A stretch of 64,000 nucleotides of DNA, taken from positions 1 to 64,000 of the forward strand of contig JAFGEP010000112.1 of assembly GCA_016931535.1 (NCBI GenBank), written 5' to 3'. The translations under genes were made by a program, and so were the position numbers. Shown here piece by piece: positions 16,880-24,770 of the stretch (position 1 is its first letter; each line of letters begins with the position of its first letter). This DNA is from Bradymonadales bacterium. GTDB taxonomy: Bacteria > Myxococcota_A > Bradymonadia > JAFGEP01. Under the pieces are notes generated by a model. That model was not told where the DNA came from. It worked only from the letters and a program-made list of their open reading frames with translations, and did no database searches.

Positions 16880-19116
16880 TCCCGCTGCTCTACGCGCTGC
16901 TGCTGCTCGCCACGGCCGGGTTGCTCTACCGCCGCCTGCGCGGCCGAACCCTGGAACAGTTGGTGCGCCGGCCGCCGCCCCGCAGTGATCTGAACGCGGT
17001 GGTCTCGACCCTTTCCTATATCGAGCACGAGCTGATCAAGCATCGCATCCCGGTCCTCTCCAGCTTGATGGCCAAGCGGACCTGGAACGACCAGGACCGC
17101 CTCCTGCTGGAGCGCACCGTGGGCCACCAGGAGAGCTCACTGTCGAGTGAGTTTGCGCGTTACCTGGACATGGTGCAGCGGGCCGCCGGGCGCACGCTGG
17201 TCAACTTCGGTCGGGACAAGGTGATAAGCCGAGCTTCCCGGGTGATCGCCCAGATCCAGCGAACCGGTGAGCGATGGGCTCGGTCGCAAGATCACCCCGG
17301 CGGTGGCCCCTCCCCTCTCGAGCGCAAGCCGATCGAGGAGGCCTGCCAATGGCTTCAGGCTCCCTTTCGGGAGTACCTGCTGGAGCTGAATCGCAGCCTG
17401 CTTTGCACCCCCATCACCCGGACGAGACTTCTGGCCAGCGCCCGTCGGGGACTCCTACAGGCGGAGCAACAGGCCGAGTGCACGGTAGCCGAGCCACCTC
17501 CCGATTGCGTGGCCCGGATCCTGGCCGCCGATCTGGACGTGGCGCTGCGAAACCTGGTGCGCAACGCGGTGCAAGCCCAGCCCGGATCGTCGGCAACGCG
17601 CCGGGTCCACCTCGATGTCCTGGTCACGATCGACGAGACGGGGGAAGAGAGCATCCTCATCCGCGTACACGATACCAATCCCACGCTGCTCTCCCGCAGC
17701 CAGATCTACGGACGGGAAGCGAAACGCGGCCTGGGGTTGGTCACCGCCGCCCTGGCCCGCCACCAGGGCGCCCTTCGCTGTCTGCCCTCCGAGCTCCCCG
17801 GTTTCACCAAGATGATGGAGATCCGGCTGCCACGCTCCATGCACCCTCCCGACCCCAGGGCGCTGGCCATCGCCGGCGGTCGCCTCGCCCCCTACCTGCT
17901 GCCGGCCAGCCTGGTGCTGGCACATGGTGTCCTGCTCTGGTTGCTGGTGATCCCCTACTTCACCCGGTTGCCGGTCGAGCTGGACTCGCTCGAGCTACCC
18001 TCCCCATGTCATCTCGAGGAACGGGCAGAGGGCCAATGGACGTCGGTGGTGTGCACCATGCTCGACCCCACGGGGCACCCACTCTCGTCACCGCTGGCGT
18101 TCACGCTCAGGACCGAGCCGGCGGCGATGCTCCAGCTCCACACCGAGGGGGCCGACTGTCCCGGCGTCCGACTCGAGCGGCCTGCCACCATCCAGGTTGA
18201 CCTGGCCGCCTGCCTGGCGTCCGGGCAATGGGAACCGCACCTCACGGTCTTTTGCTCCAGCCTTCTGTACCGACCGGAAAGCCGGCTGACGCTGAAGATC
18301 AGAGCCCCCCTGGAGCGCAGGCTGGCAGCGGCGCAAGAGGCCATCGACCGGGCCGAGCTCCCCCTGGCGCGGCGGTTGTTGCCCCAGTTATCCGGTCCGG
18401 AGATCGAGGCCGCTGCGCCCGCCGAAATGGCGGTGGCCGCTCGGTGCCTGGCACAGGCCGCATTGGTCGAGGGGTTCGCCCTGCACCTCGATACCGCCAC
18501 CGATCCCTCCGATGTCCGGCGACGGCTCTGCTCCCTGTGGGCGGAGGTGCAGGAGTCCACCCGGATCATCAGGGAAGCCGCTTCGCCGTTGTCGGGGAGG
18601 GAGGCCGCGGCCTGGGAGGTGGAGGCCGACTTCCTGGATTCTCAGGGCCATCTCTGGCTGGAGGGAAACCTGGAACAGGCTGCGCGGCTGCTGGCCGAGA
18701 TCGACTCCTTCGCCTCGGCCGGACCGGTGGCCACGGCCCGCTTCTATCTAGCCCTGCTGGGAAGCGAGGGGGTGGGACAGGTTTCTTTGGACCGCCTGGA
18801 GACCGCGCTGCGGGCTCTGCATGTCAATCACGAACGTCCGCTGCTGGCCTCGTCGGTTGACCCCGGGTCTACCTTTCTCGTCCAGCTGGTCGGCTCCCCT
18901 GCACTGTTCGGCCAGATGCAGGCGATTCCGGTCCCAGAGGCGATCTGCGCCCTGCTGGAGGGCGCGCCCGACCTCTATCTACCCTCCGGCCTGGCCCAGT
19001 CGCTGGGCGCCACCTGCAACCTGAGGGAGCTGGACCCGATTGCGTCCGGCTACCGGGACTGGGCAGGTGCCTACTTGCGGCGCATCGCCGGGCCGATCGA
19101 CTGTAGGGAATACTGA
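16876..19116 (+). CDS. histidine-kinase-like membrane protein with inverted domain order
   Basis: A 746-residue protein. An N-terminal hydrophobic segment (2-18) is followed by an H-box-like IEHELIKHR (H51) and a HATPase region: N-box-like RNAVQAQ (~229), a degenerate G1 (HDTNPTLL) and a clear G2 box KRGLGLVTAALARHQG (~280-296). A second membrane segment (~339-362) follows, and then ~380 residues that are probably outside the cytoplasm: a beta-rich part with paired cysteines and then helical repeat-like sequence. Ordinary sensor kinases place the sensor before the catalytic core; here the putative sensor is C-terminal. Coupled to the receiver upstream (4-bp overlap) and 15 bp from atoE. It probably feeds the two receivers of this operon. 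Confidence 0.82.
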   Translation: MIPLLYALLLLATAGLLYRRLRGRTLEQLVRRPPPRSDLNAVVSTLSYIEHELIKHRIPVLSSLMAKRTWNDQDRLLLERTVGHQESSLSSEFARYLDMVQRAAGRTLVNFGRDKVISRASRVIAQIQRTGERWARSQDHPGGGPSPLERKPIEEACQWLQAPFREYLLELNRSLLCTPITRTRLLASARRGLLQAEQQAECTVAEPPPDCVARILAADLDVALRNLVRNAVQAQPGSSATRRVHLDVLVTIDETGEESILIRVHDTNPTLLSRSQIYGREAKRGLGLVTAALARHQGALRCLPSELPGFTKMMEIRLPRSMHPPDPRALAIAGGRLAPYLLPASLVLAHGVLLWLLVIPYFTRLPVELDSLELPSPCHLEERAEGQWTSVVCTMLDPTGHPLSSPLAFTLRTEPAAMLQLHTEGADCPGVRLERPATIQVDLAACLASGQWEPHLTVFCSSLLYRPESRLTLKIRAPLERRLAAAQEAIDRAELPLARRLLPQLSGPEIEAAAPAEMAVAARCLAQAALVEGFALHLDTATDPSDVRRRLCSLWAEVQESTRIIREAASPLSGREAAAWEVEADFLDSQGHLWLEGNLEQAARLLAEIDSFASAGPVATARFYLALLGSEGVGQVSLDRLETALRALHVNHERPLLASSVDPGSTFLVQLVGSPALFGQMQAIPVPEAICALLEGAPDLYLPSGLAQSLGATCNLRELDPIASGYRDWAGAYLRRIAGPIDCREY

Positions 19117-19131
19117 AGGAGGAGCATACCC

Positions 19132-20496
19132 ATGATAGCCCGGATCGGCCTGGTGCTCAGCCGCATCTCGCAACGCGTGGTGCCGGATCCGTTCGTGCTG
19201 GCGCTGTTCTTGACCGTGCTGGTCCTTCTGGCGGGAGGGTTGAACCTCTGGCTCGGCGATGCGGGCACAGAGGATGGGGTGGTGGCCACCTTGTGGAAGG
19301 GGTGGCTCGGGGGGTTCTCGAGCCTGGATGGGTTATCCTTCGCGCTGCAGATGTGCCTGATCCTGGTGACCGGCCATGCTCTGGCATCAAGCCCGCCGAT
19401 CCAGCGCTTCGTGAAGGGTATCGCGGTGTTGCCCCGAACCACCGCTCATGCCGCCTGTCTGGTGGCGATCGTGGCCTGTGTGGCCGGGGTCATCCATTGG
19501 GGCCTGGGCGCTATCGTCGGAGCGTTGCTGGCTCGGGAGATCGCTCGGGCGGCTGCGGCTCGGGGGATCCGGTTTCATTACCCCCTGCTGGGCGGGGCGG
19601 CCTATACCGGTCTGGCCGTGTGGCACGGCGGCTTCAGCGCATCCGCCCCGCTGAAGGTCGCCGAGGAGGGCCATTTCCTGGCGGACCTGGTAGGCACGAT
19701 CTCCACCCGCCTGACGATCTTCTCCCCCCTGAATCTCCTCATCACCGGCACCCTGCTGGTGGTGATACCCCTGTTCTTTGCCGCCATGGCTCCCCGCAGG
19801 GAAGCGGAGCTCGTGCCGGCCGATCCGGAAAAGCTCGGCCGGTTGCCGACCAGCGAGGACACCGGCGGATCGGGCTTCCTCAACAAGCTGCAAGGCTCGC
19901 GGTGGGTGGGCGCGTCCATCGGACTGATCGGTGTCGGCACCCTGGTGGTGGCCGCCTTCCGGTGGGATCTGGGATTCGACCTCAACACCGTCAACGTGGC
20001 CTTTCTCTGGTTGGGACTGGTGTTCCATGGCCGGGTCCGCAACTACCTGGTGGCCATCACCGACGGCGCCCGGGGAGCGGGGGGCATCATTCTCCAGTTC
20101 CCGTTCTACTTCGCCATCCTGGGGGTGATGCGGTCATCGGGCCTGATCACCCTGATCAGCCAGGCGATGTCTCATGGCGCCACCACGCAGACCTTTCCCG
20201 TGCTCGCCTTCCTCTCCGCCGGGTTCGTCAACCTGTTCGTGCCATCCGGAGGCGGTCAGTGGGCGGTCCAGGGGGAGATCCTGCTGCACACGGGCTCCCT
20301 GCTGCAGGTGGATCCCTCTACGACCGTCATGGCGTTCGCCTACGGGGACGCCTGGACCAACATGCTCCAACCCTTCTGGGCCCTTCCCCTGCTGGGGATC
20401 ATGGGGCTCAAGGCCCGGGACATCGTCGGCTACACAGCGGTCGTGTTCTTCGCCATGCTGGTGCTGGTCCCTGTCCTGCTGCTGATCATGGCGTGA
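19132..20496 (+). CDS. atoE: short-chain fatty acid transporter, AtoE family
   Basis: A 454-residue polytopic inner-membrane protein matching the short-chain fatty acid (acetoacetate/butyrate) transporter family. The signature regions are RIGLVLSRISQRVVPDPFVL at the N-terminus, GHALASSPPIQRFV, the HWGLGAIVGALLAREIAR helix, WHGGFSASAPLKVAEEGH, and the conserved FVNLFVPSGGGQWAVQGEI. Length and about ten hydrophobic segments fit the family. The start at 19132 has a strong SD (AAGGAGGAG). It lies 15 bp after the kinase-like gene and may share its transcript, although its function looks metabolic. Substrate is inferred from the family. Confidence 0.92.
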   Translation: MIARIGLVLSRISQRVVPDPFVLALFLTVLVLLAGGLNLWLGDAGTEDGVVATLWKGWLGGFSSLDGLSFALQMCLILVTGHALASSPPIQRFVKGIAVLPRTTAHAACLVAIVACVAGVIHWGLGAIVGALLAREIARAAAARGIRFHYPLLGGAAYTGLAVWHGGFSASAPLKVAEEGHFLADLVGTISTRLTIFSPLNLLITGTLLVVIPLFFAAMAPRREAELVPADPEKLGRLPTSEDTGGSGFLNKLQGSRWVGASIGLIGVGTLVVAAFRWDLGFDLNTVNVAFLWLGLVFHGRVRNYLVAITDGARGAGGIILQFPFYFAILGVMRSSGLITLISQAMSHGATTQTFPVLAFLSAGFVNLFVPSGGGQWAVQGEILLHTGSLLQVDPSTTVMAFAYGDAWTNMLQPFWALPLLGIMGLKARDIVGYTAVVFFAMLVLVPVLLLIMA

Positions 20497-20555
20497 CGGA
20501 CCGATCTGACCGCTGGTGGGATGATCGGGCAGCGCCCCCGACCTCCGTTCACCAG

Positions 20556-20645
20556 GATACCCTGACGGGGAGCACCGACCTCTGGCAGGAACCCATCCTT
20601 GACACCCTGACGGGGAGCACCGACCTCTGGCAGGAACCCATCCTT
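20556..20645. repeat. 45-bp tandem repeat, two copies
   Basis: Two head-to-tail 45-bp units (20556-20600 and 20601-20645) differ at only one base (t558 / c603). The unit length is a multiple of three. In one plus frame each unit would read DTLTGSTDLWQEPIL, but no start or SD supports translation. It lies in the 218-bp gap between atoE and the DUF362 gene, just upstream of a candidate promoter. Confidence 0.9.
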
Positions 20646-20656
20646 TACTCAACAGC

Positions 20657-20684
20657 TTGTCTCCCCGCTGTCTTTCATTAAGAT
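20657..20684 (+). promoter_or_regulatory. candidate sigma-70 promoter of the DUF362 gene
   Basis: TTGTCT (20657-20662), a 16-bp spacer and TAAGAT (20679-20684), each 4 of 6 consensus. The predicted start is near 20691, 24 nt before the ATG. Confidence 0.4.
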
Positions 20685-20714
20685 AGAGACGTCTTCATCT
20701 CTCGAGGAGCGTTC

Positions 20715-21893
20715 ATGCGCAAAAACTACTCTCGGCGGGATTTCCTGAAGATTGGGGCCGGCAGCTGCCTGTCGCTCTTGGTACCCCGGATCGTCGGCTG
20801 CGGCGACGAGGTGATCGAGACCACCACCCCAACCACGGTCCATGCCCTCCAGTTCGACGATCTGAGCCAACTGTACGACATGGCCAAGCAGGCCGCGGTA
20901 CAACTGGGAATCACCCGCTCCTCCCTGACCGGTGCGACCGTCTTCCTCAAGCCCAACTTCCTCAACATGGGGATGGAAGTGTTCTTCCTCCCCTACGATC
21001 CGATGGTGGGCGAGGCCACCAAGGCCGAGGTGGTGGCAGCCGTCGCCGAGCAGTGCCTGGAGGCGGGAGCCGCCCGGGTCACCATCGGCGAGGGGGCCCA
21101 CACCACGAGCTGGGACTGGAACCTCTTGACCTTCTGCCCCGGCAACAGCATCGAGGCGGCCACCAACCTCCAGACCGCGGTGGATCGGCTCAAGACGCTG
21201 TACAGCGACGACCGGATCGAGCTGGCCTGCCTGAACCAGGTCAACCAATGGGAACGGGTCCCCTCCTCCTCCGACAACGCCTACGTCTCCGACGGTCTCC
21301 TGGTCGCCAAGGCGTTCTACGAGGCCGATCATGTCATCTCCCTGCCGGTCATGAAGACCCACGAGTGGGCCAAGATCACGGCCGCCATGAAGAACTACGT
21401 GGGGCTGGCCCCCTTGGTGGAGCTGGGCAACGGCATGGGTCGCTGCAAGCTGCACCAGGCCTACGCCCACGCCACCTGTCATGGGGTGGCCGACGCCGGC
21501 ATCGCCGGGTCCTTCGTGGACATGCACCGCTGGCGCATGGAGGAGGGCAAGCAGGACTTCGCCATCCTCGACTGCTCCATCTGCCTGGAGGGAACCGGTC
21601 CCCTGCGCTCCCCCGTCAACCGGGGCATCACCATCGACGTCAAGAACCGCAACGCCGCAGGCACCTACTTCCTGCTAGCCGGAGACGACCTGGTGGCCGT
21701 GGACGCGGTAGCGGCCGAGCTGATGGGGTTCGACTACAGCCAGGTGAAGCAGCTGGTCATGCTGGACAACCTGGGCTTCACCTCGGTCCGCGACCATGCC
21801 ATTCGGGGTGCCGACCTCGAGGATCTCCGGATTCCCGACTGGCAACCGCCGGTCCTCAACACCGAAGACACCTTCTTCGATCATTGCGACTAG
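20715..21893 (+). CDS. Tat-exported DUF362 domain protein
   Basis: A 392-residue protein with a twin-arginine signal (SRRDFLKIGAG) followed by a hydrophobic stretch and a Cys at ~29 (VGCGD) that could be a lipidation site. The body matches the DUF362 family: FLKPNFLN, a conserved EGA motif, PVMKTHEWAKITAAMKNYVG, and DLVAVDAVAAELMGFD near the end. DUF362 proteins are of uncertain function, often close to iron-sulfur proteins or fused to ferredoxin domains. Here no ferredoxin CxxCxxC cluster is seen. Tat export suggests folding, perhaps with a cofactor, before export. The SD is CGAGGAGCG. It has its own candidate promoter and a strong stem-loop after its stop. Confidence 0.88.
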   Translation: MRKNYSRRDFLKIGAGSCLSLLVPRIVGCGDEVIETTTPTTVHALQFDDLSQLYDMAKQAAVQLGITRSSLTGATVFLKPNFLNMGMEVFFLPYDPMVGEATKAEVVAAVAEQCLEAGAARVTIGEGAHTTSWDWNLLTFCPGNSIEAATNLQTAVDRLKTLYSDDRIELACLNQVNQWERVPSSSDNAYVSDGLLVAKAFYEADHVISLPVMKTHEWAKITAAMKNYVGLAPLVELGNGMGRCKLHQAYAHATCHGVADAGIAGSFVDMHRWRMEEGKQDFAILDCSICLEGTGPLRSPVNRGITIDVKNRNAAGTYFLLAGDDLVAVDAVAAELMGFDYSQVKQLVMLDNLGFTSVRDHAIRGADLEDLRIPDWQPPVLNTEDTFFDHCD

Positions 21894-21950
21894 CAGGCAC
21901 TGTAACCCCCCTCAGTTCCACTCCGCCGGGCGACGACTGTTACCGAATCG

Positions 21951-21978
21951 GGCCAAGGCCGTGTGCATGGCCTTGGCC
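21951..21978. other. perfect 10-bp stem-loop
   Basis: GGCCAAGGCC (21951-21960), loop GTGTGCAT, then GGCCTTGGCC (21969-21978). It lies 57 nt after the DUF362 stop and upstream of the purine-permease promoter. There is no T-run after it, so it could be a transcript-end or stabilising structure rather than a classic terminator. Confidence 0.6.
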
Positions 21979-22002
21979 TGAAGGCAGGTTGAGCGCTGGT
22001 AC

Positions 22003-22031
22003 TTGCCCGACCGATTGCAGCTGGGTACATT
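22003..22031 (+). promoter_or_regulatory. candidate sigma-70 promoter of the NCS2 permease
   Basis: TTGCCC (22003-22008), a 17-bp spacer and TACATT (22026-22031), each 4 of 6 consensus. Predicted start near 22038, 35 nt before the ATG. Confidence 0.4.
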
Positions 22032-22072
22032 CCAAAGGTCGCTGACATGACCAAAGCACCAGAGAGGGAGCC

Positions 22073-23431
22073 ATGTCCATTCTCGAGCGCTGCTTCAAGC
22101 TGCAGGACAACGGGACCACGGTGGGCCATGAGGTCCGGGGCGGGATCACCACCTTCTTGACCATGTGCTACATCATCTTCGTCCAGCCGGCCATCATGTC
22201 GGCCGCCGGGATGCCGGCCTTGGGCGTGATGATGGCCACCTGCCTCTCCTGTGCCTTTGCCACCTTCGTGATGGCCTTCACGGCCAACTACCCGATCGCC
22301 CTGGCGCCGGCCATGGGCCACAACGCCTTCTTCGCCTTCACCATCTGCCTGACCATGGGTTTCACCTGGCAGCAAGCGTTGGCGGCCAACTGCATCTCCG
22401 GCCTCCTGTTCCTGGGGCTGTCCTTCGTCGGCTTCCGGGAGCGGCTGCTGAACGCCGTACCGCTTTGCCTCAAGCACGGCATCGCCGTCGGCATCGGGCT
22501 GCTCATCGCCGTGCTGGGCCTGGAGTGGTCGGGGCTGATCGTGGCCAGTCCAGCCACCTACGTGACGCGGGGGGACCTGGGCAGCCCGGCGGTGATCGTA
22601 TCGGGGTGCGGGCTTTTCATCATGGCCATACTGCTGGCGCTGCGCGTCCAGGGGGCGCTGCTCATCGGGCTTCTGGCGACGGCGATCATCGGCTGGCTGG
22701 CAGGAATCGTGCAGTATCACGGGATCGTGTCCACGCCCTCCGGACTGGGGGAGACCGCCTTCCAGCTCAGCTTCTCCGGGTTGGCGAGCCATGGCATCGG
22801 CTCTCTTCTGGCGATCATCTTCGTGCTGTTCTTCCTGGATCTCTTCGACACCATCGGCACCCTGATCGGGGTCGCGGACCAGGCGGGGTTCCTCAAGCCC
22901 GACGGCACCCTGCCAAGGGCCCGGGGCGCCTTGCTGGCGGACGCCACCGGCACGGTGTTCGGCACCCTGATGGGGACCTCGACCGTGACCAGCTACATCG
23001 AATCCTCGACCGGCGTCGCCTCGGGAGCCCGCACCGGTCTGGCTAACCTGGTGACGGGAGGGCTGTTCCTGCTGGCCCTGTTCTTCTCTCCGCTGGTGGC
23101 CACCATCGCGGCACCTTTCCCGATCGCCGAAGGGGTCCTCATCTACCCGGTCATCGCGCCGGTGTTGATCCTGGTGGGTCTGTTCATGATCCGGGGGGTG
23201 GTGAAGATCCAGTGGGAGGATCTCACCGAGGCGATCCCGGCCTTCTTGGCGCTGGCCATCATGCCGCTCTCCTTCAGCATCACCGAGGGGATCGCCGTGG
23301 GCTTCGTCAGCTACTCCCTGCTCAAGCTGGTCACGCGCCGCTGGCGCGAAGCCCATTGGCTGGTGCACCTGTTTTCCCTGTTGTTCGTAGCCCGCTACAT
23401 CCTGTTGGGACTGGGCTGGATCGGTGGTTGA
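22073..23431 (+). CDS. NCS2 family purine permease, AzgA-like
   Basis: A 452-residue inner-membrane transporter of the AzgA subfamily (hypoxanthine/adenine/guanine : proton symport). Evidence: the N-terminal GITTFLTMCYIIFVQP segment, the substrate-site helix ANYPIALAPAMGHNAFFAFT, LFFLDLFDTIGTLIGVADQA, and TSTVTSYIESSTGVASGARTG, all typical of AzgA proteins. Length and ~13 hydrophobic segments fit. The start has a clear SD (GAGAGGGAG). It ends 15 bp before the convergent envelope-protein gene. Which purine it carries cannot be told. Confidence 0.93.
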   Translation: MSILERCFKLQDNGTTVGHEVRGGITTFLTMCYIIFVQPAIMSAAGMPALGVMMATCLSCAFATFVMAFTANYPIALAPAMGHNAFFAFTICLTMGFTWQQALAANCISGLLFLGLSFVGFRERLLNAVPLCLKHGIAVGIGLLIAVLGLEWSGLIVASPATYVTRGDLGSPAVIVSGCGLFIMAILLALRVQGALLIGLLATAIIGWLAGIVQYHGIVSTPSGLGETAFQLSFSGLASHGIGSLLAIIFVLFFLDLFDTIGTLIGVADQAGFLKPDGTLPRARGALLADATGTVFGTLMGTSTVTSYIESSTGVASGARTGLANLVTGGLFLLALFFSPLVATIAAPFPIAEGVLIYPVIAPVLILVGLFMIRGVVKIQWEDLTEAIPAFLALAIMPLSFSITEGIAVGFVSYSLLKLVTRRWREAHWLVHLFSLLFVARYILLGLGWIGG

Positions 23432-23446
23432 TCGGAAGGACCGGGA

Positions 23447-24685
23447 CTACAGGGAGATCTGACCCAGCATGACCACCTGCAACCGGTCCCGGTCACCGGA
23501 TGCCAGGCCGGGAAACAGGTCGAAGGAGGTCACGAACCCCAGCGGACCGAAGACCATGTCCACCTGAGCGCGCACGCCGACGCGAAAGTCGTCCAGGATC
23601 TCGATCGGCATTCCCAGCCCCACACCGAACCCGATGGGCAGGAAGGAGGGCGAACCGGTGGCCGCGACCACCGTGGGGGTGATCATGAAGCGCTCGCTCC
23701 AGTCGGTATCCACGTTCAAGGAGTACAAAAGCCAGTCCGGTGCAGCGACCTCCACCCCGACCCGCATGCGGAACCCCCCGCTGTCATCGACCGCCCCCCC
23801 CAGGCCCAGCAGCACCCCGCCAAAGCTGAACTTGGAGGCAGGTCGAGTAAAGGAGGCGGCCAGGCGGGTGCCTGCCCCGCTCGCCACGGTGGTGGAAACC
23901 ACCTGCAGCGCCCCCTCCTCGTTCGAGGTCCAGTCGTCGCCCACCTGGATCGAGACCACCTCGGAGTAGGGCTGGAAATCGGGGATGGCCCCGGCGGTGA
24001 ACAGCCAAGATCGGGGATAGCGGATCGTGACCTGCAGGGGACCGACCGAAGCCCAGCAATGCTGTGAAGCCATCAGGTAGTCCAGGTCGACGATGCGATC
24101 CGGTGAGCGAGTCGACAACAGCAGGTGCCTGGTCTCGACCGCCGACCTCACCCAGGCCGGACGGAAGGACTCGGCAGGCTCCACCACCCCTTGCACCACC
24201 AGCTCGCTGATCTGACCGGGCGCCAGCGTCAAGGGGATCCCGTACCGTCCGATCTGCTCCTGGAGATGAGGGGGCACGCTGGCGAAGAAACCGTCGGGGA
24301 ACCGATCCCGCTCCTCCTGGGAGATGGAGCCGTCCAGGAGGACAACCTGCTGGGGGGTAAGCGGGGTGGAAATCTCCCGTCCGTCGAGGGTGGTCACCAC
24401 CTCTGTGGCGTGGACGGTGAAGAACCCCGCCAGCGCCTGCTGGTCTTCATCCCCGGGGTTCTGGATGCGATAGATGGCCTCGAACCGGCATCGTTCTCCC
24501 TCTGGATCTTCAAAGCAGGTGAAGCGGACCTGCTCCTCGAGGATCACCAGGGATGTCGCCTGGTCGGTCCTGAGGCCGCCCACCATCGCGGGGTATCGAG
24601 AGGGTTTGGGGACGGCGCCGGCTGGAAGTGCGAGCAGACAACAGACGACCAGGGTGATCATCCCGAGCGTGTGTGAAGGTTTCAT
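23447..24685 (-). CDS. secreted / outer-envelope protein, unknown function
   Basis: A 412-residue protein with a signal peptide (MKPSHTLGMITLVVCCLLALPAGA, cleavage about residue 24). The N-terminal half contains a region about ligand-free beta structure with FTCFEDPEGERCRFEAIYRI, reminiscent of the VIT-like/marine proteobacterial sorting accessory fold. The C-terminal ~120 residues alternate hydrophobic and polar residues with many Gly and aromatic positions, as in outer-membrane beta strands. I do not recognise a family. An upstream ATG at 24730 would add 15 residues before the signal; 24685 was chosen because the signal begins there. It lies 85 bp after the MttB-like gene on the same strand. 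Confidence 0.75.
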   Translation of the reverse strand: MKPSHTLGMITLVVCCLLALPAGAVPKPSRYPAMVGGLRTDQATSLVILEEQVRFTCFEDPEGERCRFEAIYRIQNPGDEDQQALAGFFTVHATEVVTTLDGREISTPLTPQQVVLLDGSISQEERDRFPDGFFASVPPHLQEQIGRYGIPLTLAPGQISELVVQGVVEPAESFRPAWVRSAVETRHLLLSTRSPDRIVDLDYLMASQHCWASVGPLQVTIRYPRSWLFTAGAIPDFQPYSEVVSIQVGDDWTSNEEGALQVVSTTVASGAGTRLAASFTRPASKFSFGGVLLGLGGAVDDSGGFRMRVGVEVAAPDWLLYSLNVDTDWSERFMITPTVVAATGSPSFLPIGFGVGLGMPIEILDDFRVGVRAQVDMVFGPLGFVTSFDLFPGLASGDRDRLQVVMLGQISL

Positions 24686-24770
24686 TCCCAATGCCCTGTT
24701 AGAGCGCAATACGCTGTCCATGGCTTCCATTCAGCTGACGGATGGTCCTGATGTAACACAACCTATCCGG

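Noticed and set aside
20556..20645. Tandem repeat as a CRISPR array
   Set aside because: Only two directly abutting copies, no spacers and no cas genes.
21894..22072. Purine riboswitch ahead of the purine permease
   Set aside because: The perfect hairpin lacks the conserved loop sequences and three-way junction of purine riboswitches.
21890..23368. 492-codon minus-strand frame opposite the NCS2 permease
   Set aside because: Its sequence is Gln/His/Arg/Gly-rich low complexity, while the plus strand encodes clear AzgA-type motifs with a good SD.
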